From Trichomonas vaginalis G3 (lineage: Eukaryota; Parabasalia; Trichomonadida; Trichomonadidae), in contig NC_067208.1 of the NCBI RefSeq assembly GCF_026262505.1, forward strand, positions 3,915,962 to 3,979,961: a DNA stretch of 64,000 bases, read 5' to 3'. Numbering within the stretch: the stretch's first letter is position 1; every line of letters starts with the position of its first letter. The notes under the pieces were generated by a model. It saw only the letters and a program-made list of their open reading frames with translations. It was not told the DNA's origin and did not search any database. Made by a program: the position numbers and the translations under genes. Positions 12,207-23,345 of this stretch are shown here, piece by piece.

Positions 12207-15200
12207 ATGAGTTCCTTGTTTTTCAGGAGACCTTCAGATGTGAGAGCTGAAGAAGAACAAGGAATGGAACACCTGGTGGAAATCCAGAATACCCTCAAAG
12301 AACTTCGAAAAAGTACATATGAAGTGGAAAAACAGATGTTAATCAATCAATTTCTCATTCATTTAGATAGTTTCATTCTCCTTGCGTCAACAAAATCGAT
12401 AACAAACGCAAATTTCAATAGTATTTGCAAAGAAATGCTTGAATATTCCTCATTAATCGATAATAACGCTGCAATTACATTACAATACATGAAAGTGCTG
12501 ACGAAAGCATACGGTATATCACAATTTTCATTGAATTGTCGCAAATATTGTAACATTTTAATATCAGTTTGCAAAATATCAAATCAATTACCGACAATTC
12601 TATCATTCTCACAGAATTTTTTCGAAACTTTCCTTCGCAAACCAAATTTTATATCCGATTTTTCATCTACATCCAGTTTTGAATACATTTTTCAGAATAT
12701 TTTTATCAATTCTGATAACGAACAAGCAGCAATCTACGTCAATACACTACTATTCAATCAAGATCTCAGACCACAATACAAAAATGTCAATTATCTCGAT
12801 TTCTTCCAATTTGCCGCTCTTAATATCAGAGATGATAAGATCACGGATTCACTTGCGGAGCAATCAGCATTGTTTATATCAAATATGTTCCAATTTGTAT
12901 CATCAAATTCACGTCAAATTACAAAATTTTTCAGTCAAAATTCACTTATAATCTTTGACTGTTTAGTTTCAAAGACAACCTTCGAAAAACGTGCTAACTG
13001 CTACAAGGCGATGCTTTATTCACAAAATGAAGATGGTTCTTCACCTCCAAATTTACAAATTTACAAACATCTTTACAAAATTTTTGTTGAAACATCTCCT
13101 ATGCAACAATCAATTTTCCTGATGATTTCAGAGTTATTTACCAAGATTCCAGACTCGATTTCAAAACTTGACCAAATTATTCCAACACAAAATTTATTTA
13201 ACTGGAATTTTCCAAATTTAAACGTCATGGCCACTTTTCTTTCAATTCTTGACAAAACACAGCCAAAACTTGTGTTTAAATGTCTTCCTATTGTGTTTAA
13301 TTGCATCATAAGAGTAGAACCAGAGATAGATTCCCTTGTCATGATATTAAAAGTGTTAATTGGTCAAATAACAATGAAATATTTAACTTATAACATGATT
13401 TTAGAAACTAATTTTCTTTCTGCTTTTGTTGTCCAATTATCTCCAAATATAACTGTCCAATTATACTCCAAATATGAAAATTTTGCATCATTAGTTTTGA
13501 GTTTGTATTCATTAGAAGGTGCAATTTCATTTAGACCTTCTGTTTTCAAGGCAGTTTTGAATTTGAAAATAGAAACATTGAACAAATTGTTAACAGCTTT
13601 TCTTTCAATTTCTGCCGAGTCGAGTATCATCAGAATTTTGTTAGACTTCATACAAAAAACCGGCCAAATTGAATTAATTCAATCATTAAATGCGGTTTTA
13701 GTTTTTTCACAAGATGCAGCGATGAATTTTGTTATAAGTAATGGTATTTCATGGGCATTTGATAATCTAAAACTAGAAGATCTCGTTGAGTTATTAGCAG
13801 CTTTAGTATGTACTAGAAGATTTGATGAATTAGAACATAAAATTGCAAGTTTGCCAGATAATCATCCACTTTTTTCTGCTCCACAAGATTTATTGGAGAA
13901 AGTGATTTTCGGATTAAATAAAGCAACTTGCAGACCAATTCGTGTTCATTCATTAGTCCATTTACTTGAGAAACCAATGAAATTGGATCCTTACAACGCA
14001 TGGTTACTAGGAAATAGTTTCATTGAACAATCTTTGAAAAGAACAAAAGATATTTTCCAAGTTCCTATGATAGATCAAATCGCAAATCGTTTTTTGCAGG
14101 CGAAATATTTGAAATTGTTATTGGAAAGACCATATGAACTTGAAAGATTCTGTGATACATCATTCGACCATTTCCAGTTATTCCAATTTTATACGGGAAA
14201 TTCGGATTTATCGTTCGAATTGAATTTTTCTGCTGTCACTTTTTGGTTTAGAACAAATAATAACCTAATTCACAGTTTAAGGTTTATTAAGACAGATGTA
14301 TTGAATATATCATTAGATGATGGAAAATTGATAATTAATTGCGATGATCAAACAAGTTCCATGAACTTAGATTTAACTAAATGGAATTTCATTGCAATTA
14401 AAGTTGAATCATCATTAATGAGTTCATCATTGGCATTGAATGTTAATGGACGTGTTTTCACATTCCAATTAAAGGCGAAGAGATCTAATTTAACATTTTG
14501 TCGATTTTGTGCAGCTACAAAAGATTTAATATTTTTAGGATCTGCAATTCGATTTTTTAAAACAAGTCCTAAGAGTTTCACGGATATTTTTAATTCATCA
14601 GCAAGTTGTGTTATTTCATTGTATGATGATGAAACAATTATTACACCGATTTCACTTGAAAAAGGTAATTTTGATGTTTATATTCCATCGAATTGTGTTT
14701 TAGTTCCATATTTCGGCTTTCCCATGTTGTTTTTGTCTAATTTTCCACAACGAAAACTATTAGAAAGTCTTCATAATTCACATAATGAGAAAGAGTTCAG
14801 TTCAGTCTTTCGCACATTGTTAAATATCCAAGAGATCACACATTACGAATCAGAACGCTTTTATTGGATCTTAATTGGTTCTATTTCTAATTCACACAAA
14901 TTTATTTCGAAAAATTTGTTTTTAGAATTTTTAGTTTCATTATCAAAGAATTCTAAATCAGAATCCGCATTGACAAGTATTCTTCTTCACAAGAAGATGT
15001 GGGATAATGTTAACAACGATATCCTTGTTGAAAGTATTTTCGAACAATTCAATGAAAATGATTTTCGCTCTGTTGCTAATTTCGAAATCTTCTTGACAAA
15101 GAAAATCATTGACAACCAAGGATTATGTAAAATGATCATTGCAATCTTAAAAAATATCAACAAAGTTCCATTGTTGAAACCATACCTTAACTGTTTATTA

Positions 15201-18200
15201 CGTATTGGTTCTGATGAAATGAAGTCTAATATTATTAATGCACTTACAGAATTCATTGATAAATTCACATATGATATTGTTCTTTCTATCTGTCCATTTG
15301 ATTTTCTTGTTGAAATTTGTTTAGTTGTTTCCACCGAATTGAAGATCAAAATCATTCATTTGATGTCTCTTTTGAATTCATATGATAATGACTATGTTAT
15401 ACCCACACGTATCATGCAAAAAATTGTTTCTGAATGCTTTCTTTCAGACAGTGTTTGGAAAGATATCATTGTTATTTTAGACCAATCTCATCATCCCGAT
15501 ATTTATAATTTAGGTATTGTTTTGATTAGTTTTGGTACAATTAGCTGTTGGTCCGGTAACACTCAATTAGAGAAATATGTCAATGATCTTTCATTATTTA
15601 TTTTGAAAAAGATCAATATATTAAGTGAAAATCAGAATTTCGTTATCTGTCTTTCTACATGGTTGAGTTTATGTTTAAATATTATTTATTTGAAAGATCG
15701 TACCGAATTCAAATTTCTTAAAAGTAATTCCGAAAACATTCATATTGAAGTTGATGATAAAATCTGGATTAATATTGACAAAGTCTTAGAAAAATCATTT
15801 CGGATAGAATCAGTTGACATCAATGGTATCGAATATTTTGAAAAACTTATTGATGTCAAAAACAATAATATCAACTTTTATCAAATCACACATTTTTCAA
15901 ACTTGATCAACAACTTTTTGATATTATCAAATCCAAGTTTTATTTGTAGTTTCATTCTTTCATTTGTTTCAGTTTCTAAAATCAGAAATGATCCATTGAT
16001 CAAATTTTTGACTATCAATGTTTTGAACTATATCTTAACAAATCCATCTAAAACACAACAAATCATTAATTTGTTCACATCTCTTCTATTCTTATCTAAT
16101 TCTAATTATTTAGAAGGCTTCGAAACAGACATCTTTTTACACATCTTGACATTTATTAATTCACTTTTAGGAAATAATGAAATCATTAATTCTATTTCAT
16201 CAGTTACAGACTGTTTATTGATTAATTTATTCAGTCATTTATCGGAAGACAAAGTTCCATTGATTGTTAGTCATATTATTTCATGCATGAAAGCATTTTC
16301 TATTTTAGTTGATAATTCTAAATCACTTTATTCATGGATTTACATTTTATTATTATCTCATACAAACACATCTCTTTTCTTTGACAAGATCTCAAACAAA
16401 GTTGAAAGTGATATTCTTTCTCTTGCACGCAAAGGAGACATCACATATTTCGAACCATTTTACAAACAGAAAAGTATCGAAATCAGTCTCGTTATTTCAT
16501 CTATTAATGTCAAAGATTTTGTTTGTAAGAACTTTCCATTAATCAGTCTTGAATATCATAAGAGTCGAGAAATCTCTAATTTTCACAAACGTGTTTACGA
16601 ATTGTTGATGAGTGAAGTTTTGAGTTCATTAAATTCAGAGTTCATTGTTTTAGAAGAAATGGTATCATGGATGAGTTTTTCGACAGAAATCAAAGACCAG
16701 AAGAGTTCTATTGATGATTACAGTCCAATTTATTTCACACTCTGTCCCCGTTCATTTCCATTTTATCCCCCTCGTTTGTTATCACCATCATATTTCAGTC
16801 GTTGTGAAATCGAATACGATTATTACAGCAAGCAAGCAGTTGCAACACATCGAAACGACATTACCGATTTATTCTTAAAGATCCACAACAACGAAGGTAA
16901 TTTGCTCTATAAGTTTAATACCGAATTATCACGTTTTTCACAGAAATTGCATTGTTCAGTTTTTTTCTTCGAAACATCATTTGATGTTGTCACATTTTCA
17001 GAACTTCAACATGATAAAATGATTCTTCAAGATTTAGATCATGATGAAATGAAGAATCTTATCAACGAATCCATCCAAGGTGACTGGGGGAGTACATCCA
17101 TTTTTGCTGGTCGAATTGTCATCAGCGTCAAATACTCACAATTAATTTATGTTCATAAGAATGAACAAAAATATATTTTTTGGGGTTTCGAATGTGGCAG
17201 TTTTATTTTAACATTTTGTAAACAGAACTCAGACGAAATCAGTCCATTTTTCAGTAAGATCAGCGAAAAGTGTTTAGATTCACTTCCTCCTTTCCCATTC
17301 ATTCATCGTGTTAAATCTATTGAAGAATCGCTCCAAAAGTTCGCAAATGGGTTGATCACAGCAACAGATACATTATTGATCTACAATGCATTATGTGGTC
17401 GATTCTTTGTTAATTGTGACGATCAACCTGTTTTCCCACGTTTATCATTTTCAGAAGAAATTCTTAGTTTATCATTTCATAAGACACCAGTTGCAACAAG
17501 CAGAGCGACAGTCACATTTTCAAAAGCTATTGTTCCACAAACTATTCAAAACACGAAGAAGGCAGAAATATTTCGACGTAATTCTACTCCCGACATTTTT
17601 TCATTGAACAAAAAGAAGAAAATCAAGAATCCAACATTTTATGACATCGATAAAATTCCAAATATTTCTAAAGAATGTATCAGTCCATTGTTTATGTCTA
17701 TTCCTGAACTTCTCAAATATGGTATGAAGACATCATCACATATCAACGAGAAACTTGAATCCGAGAAGAACTCTAAACATATTTTTTCATTTTGTAATTC
17801 ATTGAAGAAATTCCAAAATTCAGAATTTGTTTCATTTAGTGCTAAACTTAAAGTCACAACTTCGCAGAAGAAGTCAATTTGTAATATCCACAACATCATC
17901 ACTCCACAAGTCATGTCTCTTAAATCTAAGCACGTCATCTTTGATGGCGAAAGTATCCGATCATCACCATTAATGAGTCATCGTCTTCAATGTTCACGTG
18001 ATTTGATTTTTCAACTTGATATTTCATCCATGTCTATCATTGTTACATCTATTCGTAGTTTTAATGTTGTTTTCCGACGTACATCACCAACATTTGTTTA
18101 CAGCACCGGCTTTTCACTTTCAGAGAACGGCCTCTTGTTAGTTGTTGATTATGCATTTTGTTTATCACGTTCATTCCGAATCAAATACGAACTTGGTATT

Positions 18201-18881
18201 CCTACCGAGATTTCATCATTGTCCGCCATTTCATTACCATCTAAACCTATTTCAGACATATGTGGATATGATTGTATTGTTGTTACATCATATTCATCCA
18301 CATTTGTTATTTGGGATGCATTTTCAGGAACAATCCACCGCAAAGTTGATCTTTCAGAAAACATTGTTACATCTAAATTTGATGAATCTAGTGGTCTTCT
18401 CTGGGTTTTGACCGAGATTTCACTTTATTTGTATAGTATCAATGGTAGTTCACTCGCCCATCGTGAATTCAATAAATCTAAGACATCATCACTTAGTGTT
18501 TTTCGATTATCTAATTCCGAATCTATTCGATATTCATTAGTTGGTTTTGTTAATGGCAATATTATTTTAACATCATATCGAGCTGATTATTCAATCATCG
18601 AAATTAAAGAATTAGAAAGTCCTCACCAACATAAAATCGTTTCTCTTCAAATCCACGGTAGCAACACATGTTTTACATCTAGTGACTCGGATCTTAATGT
18701 TACATTATGGACATCTATTGGTGTTCTTTCACCACGTTTTCGTCACGAACTATTAACACGATGTCCTATCTGCGGCTCTATTTCATCCGAACAATGTCAA
18801 TCATGTTCACGTCATTGCTGCAAGCGCTGCTGCATGAACGGCACATGTCTTTTTTGCACTGGATTATCTCTCTATGTTTAA
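12207..18881 (+). CDS. Giant BEACH-family protein with WD40 and FYVE-like C-terminus
   Basis: 2,224 residues. About 1-640 is alpha-helical and armadillo-like. Around 664-750 lies a concanavalin A-like (LamG-type) segment (FSAVTFWFRTNN, LTKWNFIAIKV). About 1611-1690 resembles the PH-like domain before BEACH (FAGRIVISVKYSQLIYVH). A BEACH remnant follows (ALCGRFFVNCDDQPVFPRLSF), matching the N-Q-P-V-F-P segment of the family, but the rest is strongly diverged, with only IPELLKYG recalling the usual PEF block. WD40-like repeats cover about 1930-2175. The last 40 residues carry ten cysteines in a CPIC...RHCCKRCC...CLFC pattern like a FYVE finger. This order recalls ALFY/WDFY-type proteins, which act in membrane traffic and autophagy. 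The start is the first Met. Similar giant proteins are common in protists. Confidence 0.8.
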   Translation: MSSLFFRRPSDVRAEEEQGMEHLVEIQNTLKELRKSTYEVEKQMLINQFLIHLDSFILLASTKSITNANFNSICKEMLEYSSLIDNNAAITLQYMKVLTKAYGISQFSLNCRKYCNILISVCKISNQLPTILSFSQNFFETFLRKPNFISDFSSTSSFEYIFQNIFINSDNEQAAIYVNTLLFNQDLRPQYKNVNYLDFFQFAALNIRDDKITDSLAEQSALFISNMFQFVSSNSRQITKFFSQNSLIIFDCLVSKTTFEKRANCYKAMLYSQNEDGSSPPNLQIYKHLYKIFVETSPMQQSIFLMISELFTKIPDSISKLDQIIPTQNLFNWNFPNLNVMATFLSILDKTQPKLVFKCLPIVFNCIIRVEPEIDSLVMILKVLIGQITMKYLTYNMILETNFLSAFVVQLSPNITVQLYSKYENFASLVLSLYSLEGAISFRPSVFKAVLNLKIETLNKLLTAFLSISAESSIIRILLDFIQKTGQIELIQSLNAVLVFSQDAAMNFVISNGISWAFDNLKLEDLVELLAALVCTRRFDELEHKIASLPDNHPLFSAPQDLLEKVIFGLNKATCRPIRVHSLVHLLEKPMKLDPYNAWLLGNSFIEQSLKRTKDIFQVPMIDQIANRFLQAKYLKLLLERPYELERFCDTSFDHFQLFQFYTGNSDLSFELNFSAVTFWFRTNNNLIHSLRFIKTDVLNISLDDGKLIINCDDQTSSMNLDLTKWNFIAIKVESSLMSSSLALNVNGRVFTFQLKAKRSNLTFCRFCAATKDLIFLGSAIRFFKTSPKSFTDIFNSSASCVISLYDDETIITPISLEKGNFDVYIPSNCVLVPYFGFPMLFLSNFPQRKLLESLHNSHNEKEFSSVFRTLLNIQEITHYESERFYWILIGSISNSHKFISKNLFLEFLVSLSKNSKSESALTSILLHKKMWDNVNNDILVESIFEQFNENDFRSVANFEIFLTKKIIDNQGLCKMIIAILKNINKVPLLKPYLNCLLRIGSDEMKSNIINALTEFIDKFTYDIVLSICPFDFLVEICLVVSTELKIKIIHLMSLLNSYDNDYVIPTRIMQKIVSECFLSDSVWKDIIVILDQSHHPDIYNLGIVLISFGTISCWSGNTQLEKYVNDLSLFILKKINILSENQNFVICLSTWLSLCLNIIYLKDRTEFKFLKSNSENIHIEVDDKIWINIDKVLEKSFRIESVDINGIEYFEKLIDVKNNNINFYQITHFSNLINNFLILSNPSFICSFILSFVSVSKIRNDPLIKFLTINVLNYILTNPSKTQQIINLFTSLLFLSNSNYLEGFETDIFLHILTFINSLLGNNEIINSISSVTDCLLINLFSHLSEDKVPLIVSHIISCMKAFSILVDNSKSLYSWIYILLLSHTNTSLFFDKISNKVESDILSLARKGDITYFEPFYKQKSIEISLVISSINVKDFVCKNFPLISLEYHKSREISNFHKRVYELLMSEVLSSLNSEFIVLEEMVSWMSFSTEIKDQKSSIDDYSPIYFTLCPRSFPFYPPRLLSPSYFSRCEIEYDYYSKQAVATHRNDITDLFLKIHNNEGNLLYKFNTELSRFSQKLHCSVFFFETSFDVVTFSELQHDKMILQDLDHDEMKNLINESIQGDWGSTSIFAGRIVISVKYSQLIYVHKNEQKYIFWGFECGSFILTFCKQNSDEISPFFSKISEKCLDSLPPFPFIHRVKSIEESLQKFANGLITATDTLLIYNALCGRFFVNCDDQPVFPRLSFSEEILSLSFHKTPVATSRATVTFSKAIVPQTIQNTKKAEIFRRNSTPDIFSLNKKKKIKNPTFYDIDKIPNISKECISPLFMSIPELLKYGMKTSSHINEKLESEKNSKHIFSFCNSLKKFQNSEFVSFSAKLKVTTSQKKSICNIHNIITPQVMSLKSKHVIFDGESIRSSPLMSHRLQCSRDLIFQLDISSMSIIVTSIRSFNVVFRRTSPTFVYSTGFSLSENGLLLVVDYAFCLSRSFRIKYELGIPTEISSLSAISLPSKPISDICGYDCIVVTSYSSTFVIWDAFSGTIHRKVDLSENIVTSKFDESSGLLWVLTEISLYLYSINGSSLAHREFNKSKTSSLSVFRLSNSESIRYSLVGFVNGNIILTSYRADYSIIEIKELESPHQHKIVSLQIHGSNTCFTSSDSDLNVTLWTSIGVLSPRFRHELLTRCPICGSISSEQCQSCSRHCCKRCCMNGTCLFCTGLSLYV

Positions 18882-19714
18882 CTATTTATATATTAATAAA
18901 TATTACTCATTTGTTTGTTTTTTATATACAACTATTATTTTTTATTAATTCATTTATTCATATTCTCCTTAAGTTTTATTCTAAGTCACTACACAATTTA
19001 TCTTTATATTTGTTATTCAATTTATTTTTCAATGAGTTATTTTCTCGTTATTTTATGAATATTTATTAAAGATAGATTAATTATGAATTTAAAATATATT
19101 CAAAGTACCAAAATCCTTCACTCTTTTTAATGAAACTCAAATGTTGTAATAATTTAGATTTTTAAAATCGAAACATATATTTTTATAAAAATAATGATAA
19201 AATGACAGTAAATAACAGATAGCATGAGAGGTTGCACATTGACAGCAAATTAACATAAACACAATATGAATATTTGATTGCCATTAATGATGAAATTTGC
19301 TCATGTTAACTTGAAGTATTTCATTTAAGAAGGAAAAATGACAAATAAGACATGATTGTTCTTCACATAGTTATAACAGATGCTATATGCATTGGGTAGA
19401 CAGTATTATTCATGCTTTAACTCAAATTCGAAAAATCAAAATAATTTATGAAATGAATAATCAAATTTACTTGTAATGAAGGCAACAATATATTGCTTTA
19501 TTGATGTTCATCTCATCAATCATTCATCAAAAATGATAAATGACCGAAGATTGATTTATTTAGGAATTTTTATCAAAAAATACCAAAATATTTTCTATTC
19601 AATTTTGAGAGAATGATGAAAAAGATTCATGATTTTATGTATAGTTTACAAATATCATAAAATTTTCGAAAAATTTTTGTGAATTGTAAACTATTCATAA
19701 AATTTATGAATTCC
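18882..19714. other. Spacer between the BEACH gene and the TIR element
   Basis: AT-rich, with several TAATAAA-like sites just after the BEACH stop codon that could serve polyadenylation. No gene is seen. Confidence 0.5.
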
Positions 19715-19722
19715 ATTTTTCA

Positions 19723-19801
19723 GGGGCGATTATGAATAATGAAAAAAATAATCGTCTTTCGACGAAAAATGAAAATAATCGTCAAAATCACGACGATAGA
19801 G
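19723..19801 (+). repeat. Left TIR of the 5.95-kb element
   Basis: 79 bp, inverted copy at 25598-25676 with two mismatches. It contains internal symmetry around ATAATCGTC / GACGAAAAATG. Confidence 0.88.
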
Positions 19802-21410
19802 CTTGAAAAGCATGAAAATCAATTATAGAGTTAAATTTTTTGCAATGTTCCTTTAGGAACAATTAAAGTATTGGGTGGGTAATTCATTCATATAGTCAAA
19901 GTACTATCTTGTGTTTTTTTGTTATATTAAATAAAAGATTTAATATGATATCCTAGTATTTGGACATAAATAAGTAATGTGCAAGATAGTTTCATATGTG
20001 GACAATATGTTTATAACTGTGTTATTGTGTGAAAATGTATCAACAATTCCAATTGATTTGTAAAAAAATTAAACAGCGTGTTTTTTGTGCCAATCTATAT
20101 TCTTTGTTTTTAGCAGATATAGGAACTATCAAATTCAATGTGAAATTGTGATAATGCCATGAAATACAATAATTTGATATCAAATGAATAAAATATCTAT
20201 TTTTAAAGGCGCAATTATCATTTCCATGATGTGAAATATCATTTATTGATCTTTATGTGCTATATTCACATAAGATTAAAAATTTGTAAAAAATTTCATA
20301 GCAATTCATTAAAATATTATTACCATTTGCATTGATAAATGATATAATAAGTAATGGTTTCATCAAATATAGAAAAAAAAAGACATTTAATCAGAAAATT
20401 TAAATATTGAGAAAAGAATAAATAAAATGTATCTGAAACATGTTTCTTTCTTGTGGTGGTTCTATTTACCATATATATGTTGAATTCTGAAGCTAATAGA
20501 TTTAAGGCTCCACGTTCATGCATTCAATTTTGAGAGGGCATTCAATTTAGATTGTGCCTAAAAGCACACTTGTAGCCTCATAGGTTTGCTTTTGGAATGA
20601 ACAGACACCTGGTCCATCATCTACATGATGAGAGGGATCTATTGGTAGCACTCAAATTGAATAAATACCTAATTTGAAAAAACTTGGTTTTTTCATCCAA
20701 AATCAATTTTGGAAAAAATTGAGATATTTACAACACGAATAAATATATTTTCGATCTGATGAGAGATTTGGTAATCGCAATATTAGGAGAATGCATTTAT
20801 CAAATTATTTTTTACTGAAAACGAGTTTTTGTTAATCCCAAATCCGTCCACGCGCATATAAAATTAAAATATCCTTATTGTGATAGTGATGTCAGGGAAA
20901 CAGCGCTTTCCGAAATCTACGCAGTAGATTTGCAATTTCCGGAAAAAACTGGTGTTTGACGTTTAAAACAAGTAAAATATAAACTATATTATGCTAAAAT
21001 AATAATTAGAAGATTTAATTTAGTTTTTGTTTCTTTAGCGAATAAAATTTCTTCGAGTTTCTTTTTTGAATAAGAAATATTGGGTGAGAAAGTTTTTGCT
21101 TCCAAAATTGATTATGTTTTACAGAGTAGTTTGTGACCGCATGGGTATTTGGCAAATCAAAAAATAAGAAATTTTGTTGACAGTACATGCATATTAACAT
21201 AGAGGTATTGCTATATTTGAATTTAGAAATCATTTAAAGTTTATTGAGCTTGACAATAAAATATGCAAAATATATTATTAAAGTTCTTGTGAAAAATTGA
21301 TAAGTTGCAACATAAGAAATTTGATTTTTAATTTAAAATATCTATAATATGAAGATAATGAACATTCTATGTGTGTTGCTCGCAATTAAATACTGTCAAA
21401 TCGATTTTTC

Positions 21411-21750
21411 CACCGCATCTGCTGTAGTGTAATGGCAAGAGCATACCATAACAAAACATGTTTTCGGGTTCATTTGTGGAGAGCGAATTTTTTTTTCCGA
21501 ATTGAAAATATCGTGCAGAGGTGTAATACATTTTGACGTATTTAAAACAAATGCTGCATCTAAAATATTTGTTGCTTATATTTTTTGAAATTGTGAATTT
21601 TTTGATTTTTTATTCTCTGAATTCAAAGTTCAGACAATATCTTCTCAAATTTTTATAGTTATCTTTCATATATAATAGACTTGGTATAGGAAAGTACTCA
21701 AACAATTTTTATAATTTGCTCATATTTGAGTTGATCGACAGCATACTCAA
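21411..21750 (+). repeat. Diverged copy of the 22.4-kb repeat, headed by a tRNA-like stretch
   Basis: The order of blocks (TAGTGTAATGG, TAACA, GGGTTCATTTG, a T run, then TTTTTTATTCTCTGA) parallels 22442-22700 in direct orientation, about 1 kb upstream, at clearly lower identity. The head resembles a tRNA A box and B box, but the stems do not pair, so it is not a functional tRNA. Confidence 0.45.
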
Positions 21751-22394
21751 ATGACATTGAAACATAAATTTACAGATGATAAAGATATGAGATATGAGTT
21801 TTTTTTCCCTATATAAAACAATTTTTATTTAGATAATGAACAATATAAATATGTATTGGAAATTGGTAAACAAATATATGTGTGCACAGACAAAAAACAA
21901 TTGCTTGCTCTAAGTGCACAAATAGATTATTTGGATTTACCAACATACATGGGATTTGGGCCTCACTTTATATATTTTTTGTAACAAAAATGTTCTAAAT
22001 GCCGAATACACTTCATATCGAAATATCCCTTATAAGATAAGGATTCCAAAGAACAAAAGTTTTCCAAATCTGAAGAGTAGATTGCCAGTTTCCTACAAAA
22101 ACTGGAATTTGGCATTTATAAATGTTAACATGTAATGATGAGATCGGTTTCTGATTGAAAGATCTAGAAAATTTCTTGATTTCAATTATCTTCAATCAAG
22201 AGTTGATATGAAATAGATAATATTTTAAAATATATGAAGCATGTATTTTACTGATTTTTTATTAGTATAAGCAATATATTCTCATATTACTAATATATTC
22301 AAAAATCAAGAACTTTTGTATATAAATCATGTGAGTCACCGGATAGAAAATATGAGTGGTTCACACTGTTTCTTCATATTTACAAAAAACAGCC

Positions 22395-23345
22395 CTTGGG
22401 GGTTGGGCACGATCAAATACTTGAAAATTAATTTTGGAGTCCATAAGTGCATAGTATAATGGTTAGAATTCCCTGTAACAAATCTTGTTTTGAAGTTCAT
22501 TTGCCGAACACAAAACTTTTTTCGAAATCGAAATTATTTTAAAAAAAATATATCTTATTTTTTGCTTTTTAAGATAGTCATTATACACAAAATATTAGTA
22601 AACTATTTTTATTTGAATTACTAAAACTTTCAATTTTTTATTCTCTGATAGAAACTCTCAAATGATACATTATCCAATATATATGATTTTCTGCTGCTCT
22701 GAGTTATATCACAATGAATACTACATCATCCACCAAAGCTAACTCAATAAATTTAGCGAATTTCAATTTTCACTACTATAAATACTTCCTTATGAACTAT
22801 TAAAACTTTACCATGCTTTTACCCAGCATAGTGTAAAAATATATCCTTTTATACAAATTGTAAAATTTGAAATATCGAATTTGATAAATTTACCTACAGT
22901 ATTAAATATTTAATAATTCATTATGCAAATATGGCTTTGGGATTTCATAAATTTTAGATTAGAATGATTCTAACATACAATGAATTCGAAATTTTATGCC
23001 GAATCTTGGCGGATGATGTAGTATTCATTGTGATATAACTCAGAGCAGCAGAAAATCATATATATTGGATAATGTATCATTTGAGAGTTTCTATCAGAGA
23101 ATAAAAAATTGAAAGTTTTAGTAATTCAAATAAAAATAGTTTACTAATATTTTGTGTATAATGACTATCTTAAAAAGCAAAAAATAAGATATATTTTTTT
23201 GAAATAATTTCGATTTCGAAAAAAGTTTTGTGTTCGGCAAATGAACTTCAAAACAAGATTTGTTACAGGGAATTCTAACCATTATACTATGCACTTATGG
23301 ACTCCAAAATTAATTTTCAAGTATTTGATCGTGCCCAACCCCAAG
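22395..23345. repeat. Large palindrome: two ~340-bp near-identical inverted arms
   Basis: The arm at 22395-22736 is repeated in inverse at 23006-23345 with very few mismatches, around a 269-bp unrelated spacer. Near identity of the arms in otherwise unconstrained AT-rich DNA suggests a recent duplication or arm-to-arm gene conversion. Transcription through it would give long double-stranded RNA. Confidence 0.85.

Noticed and set aside
21411-21490. tRNA-Val-like sequence
   Set aside because: A-box and B-box-like stretches and a TAACA are present, but the acceptor, anticodon and T stems do not pair.
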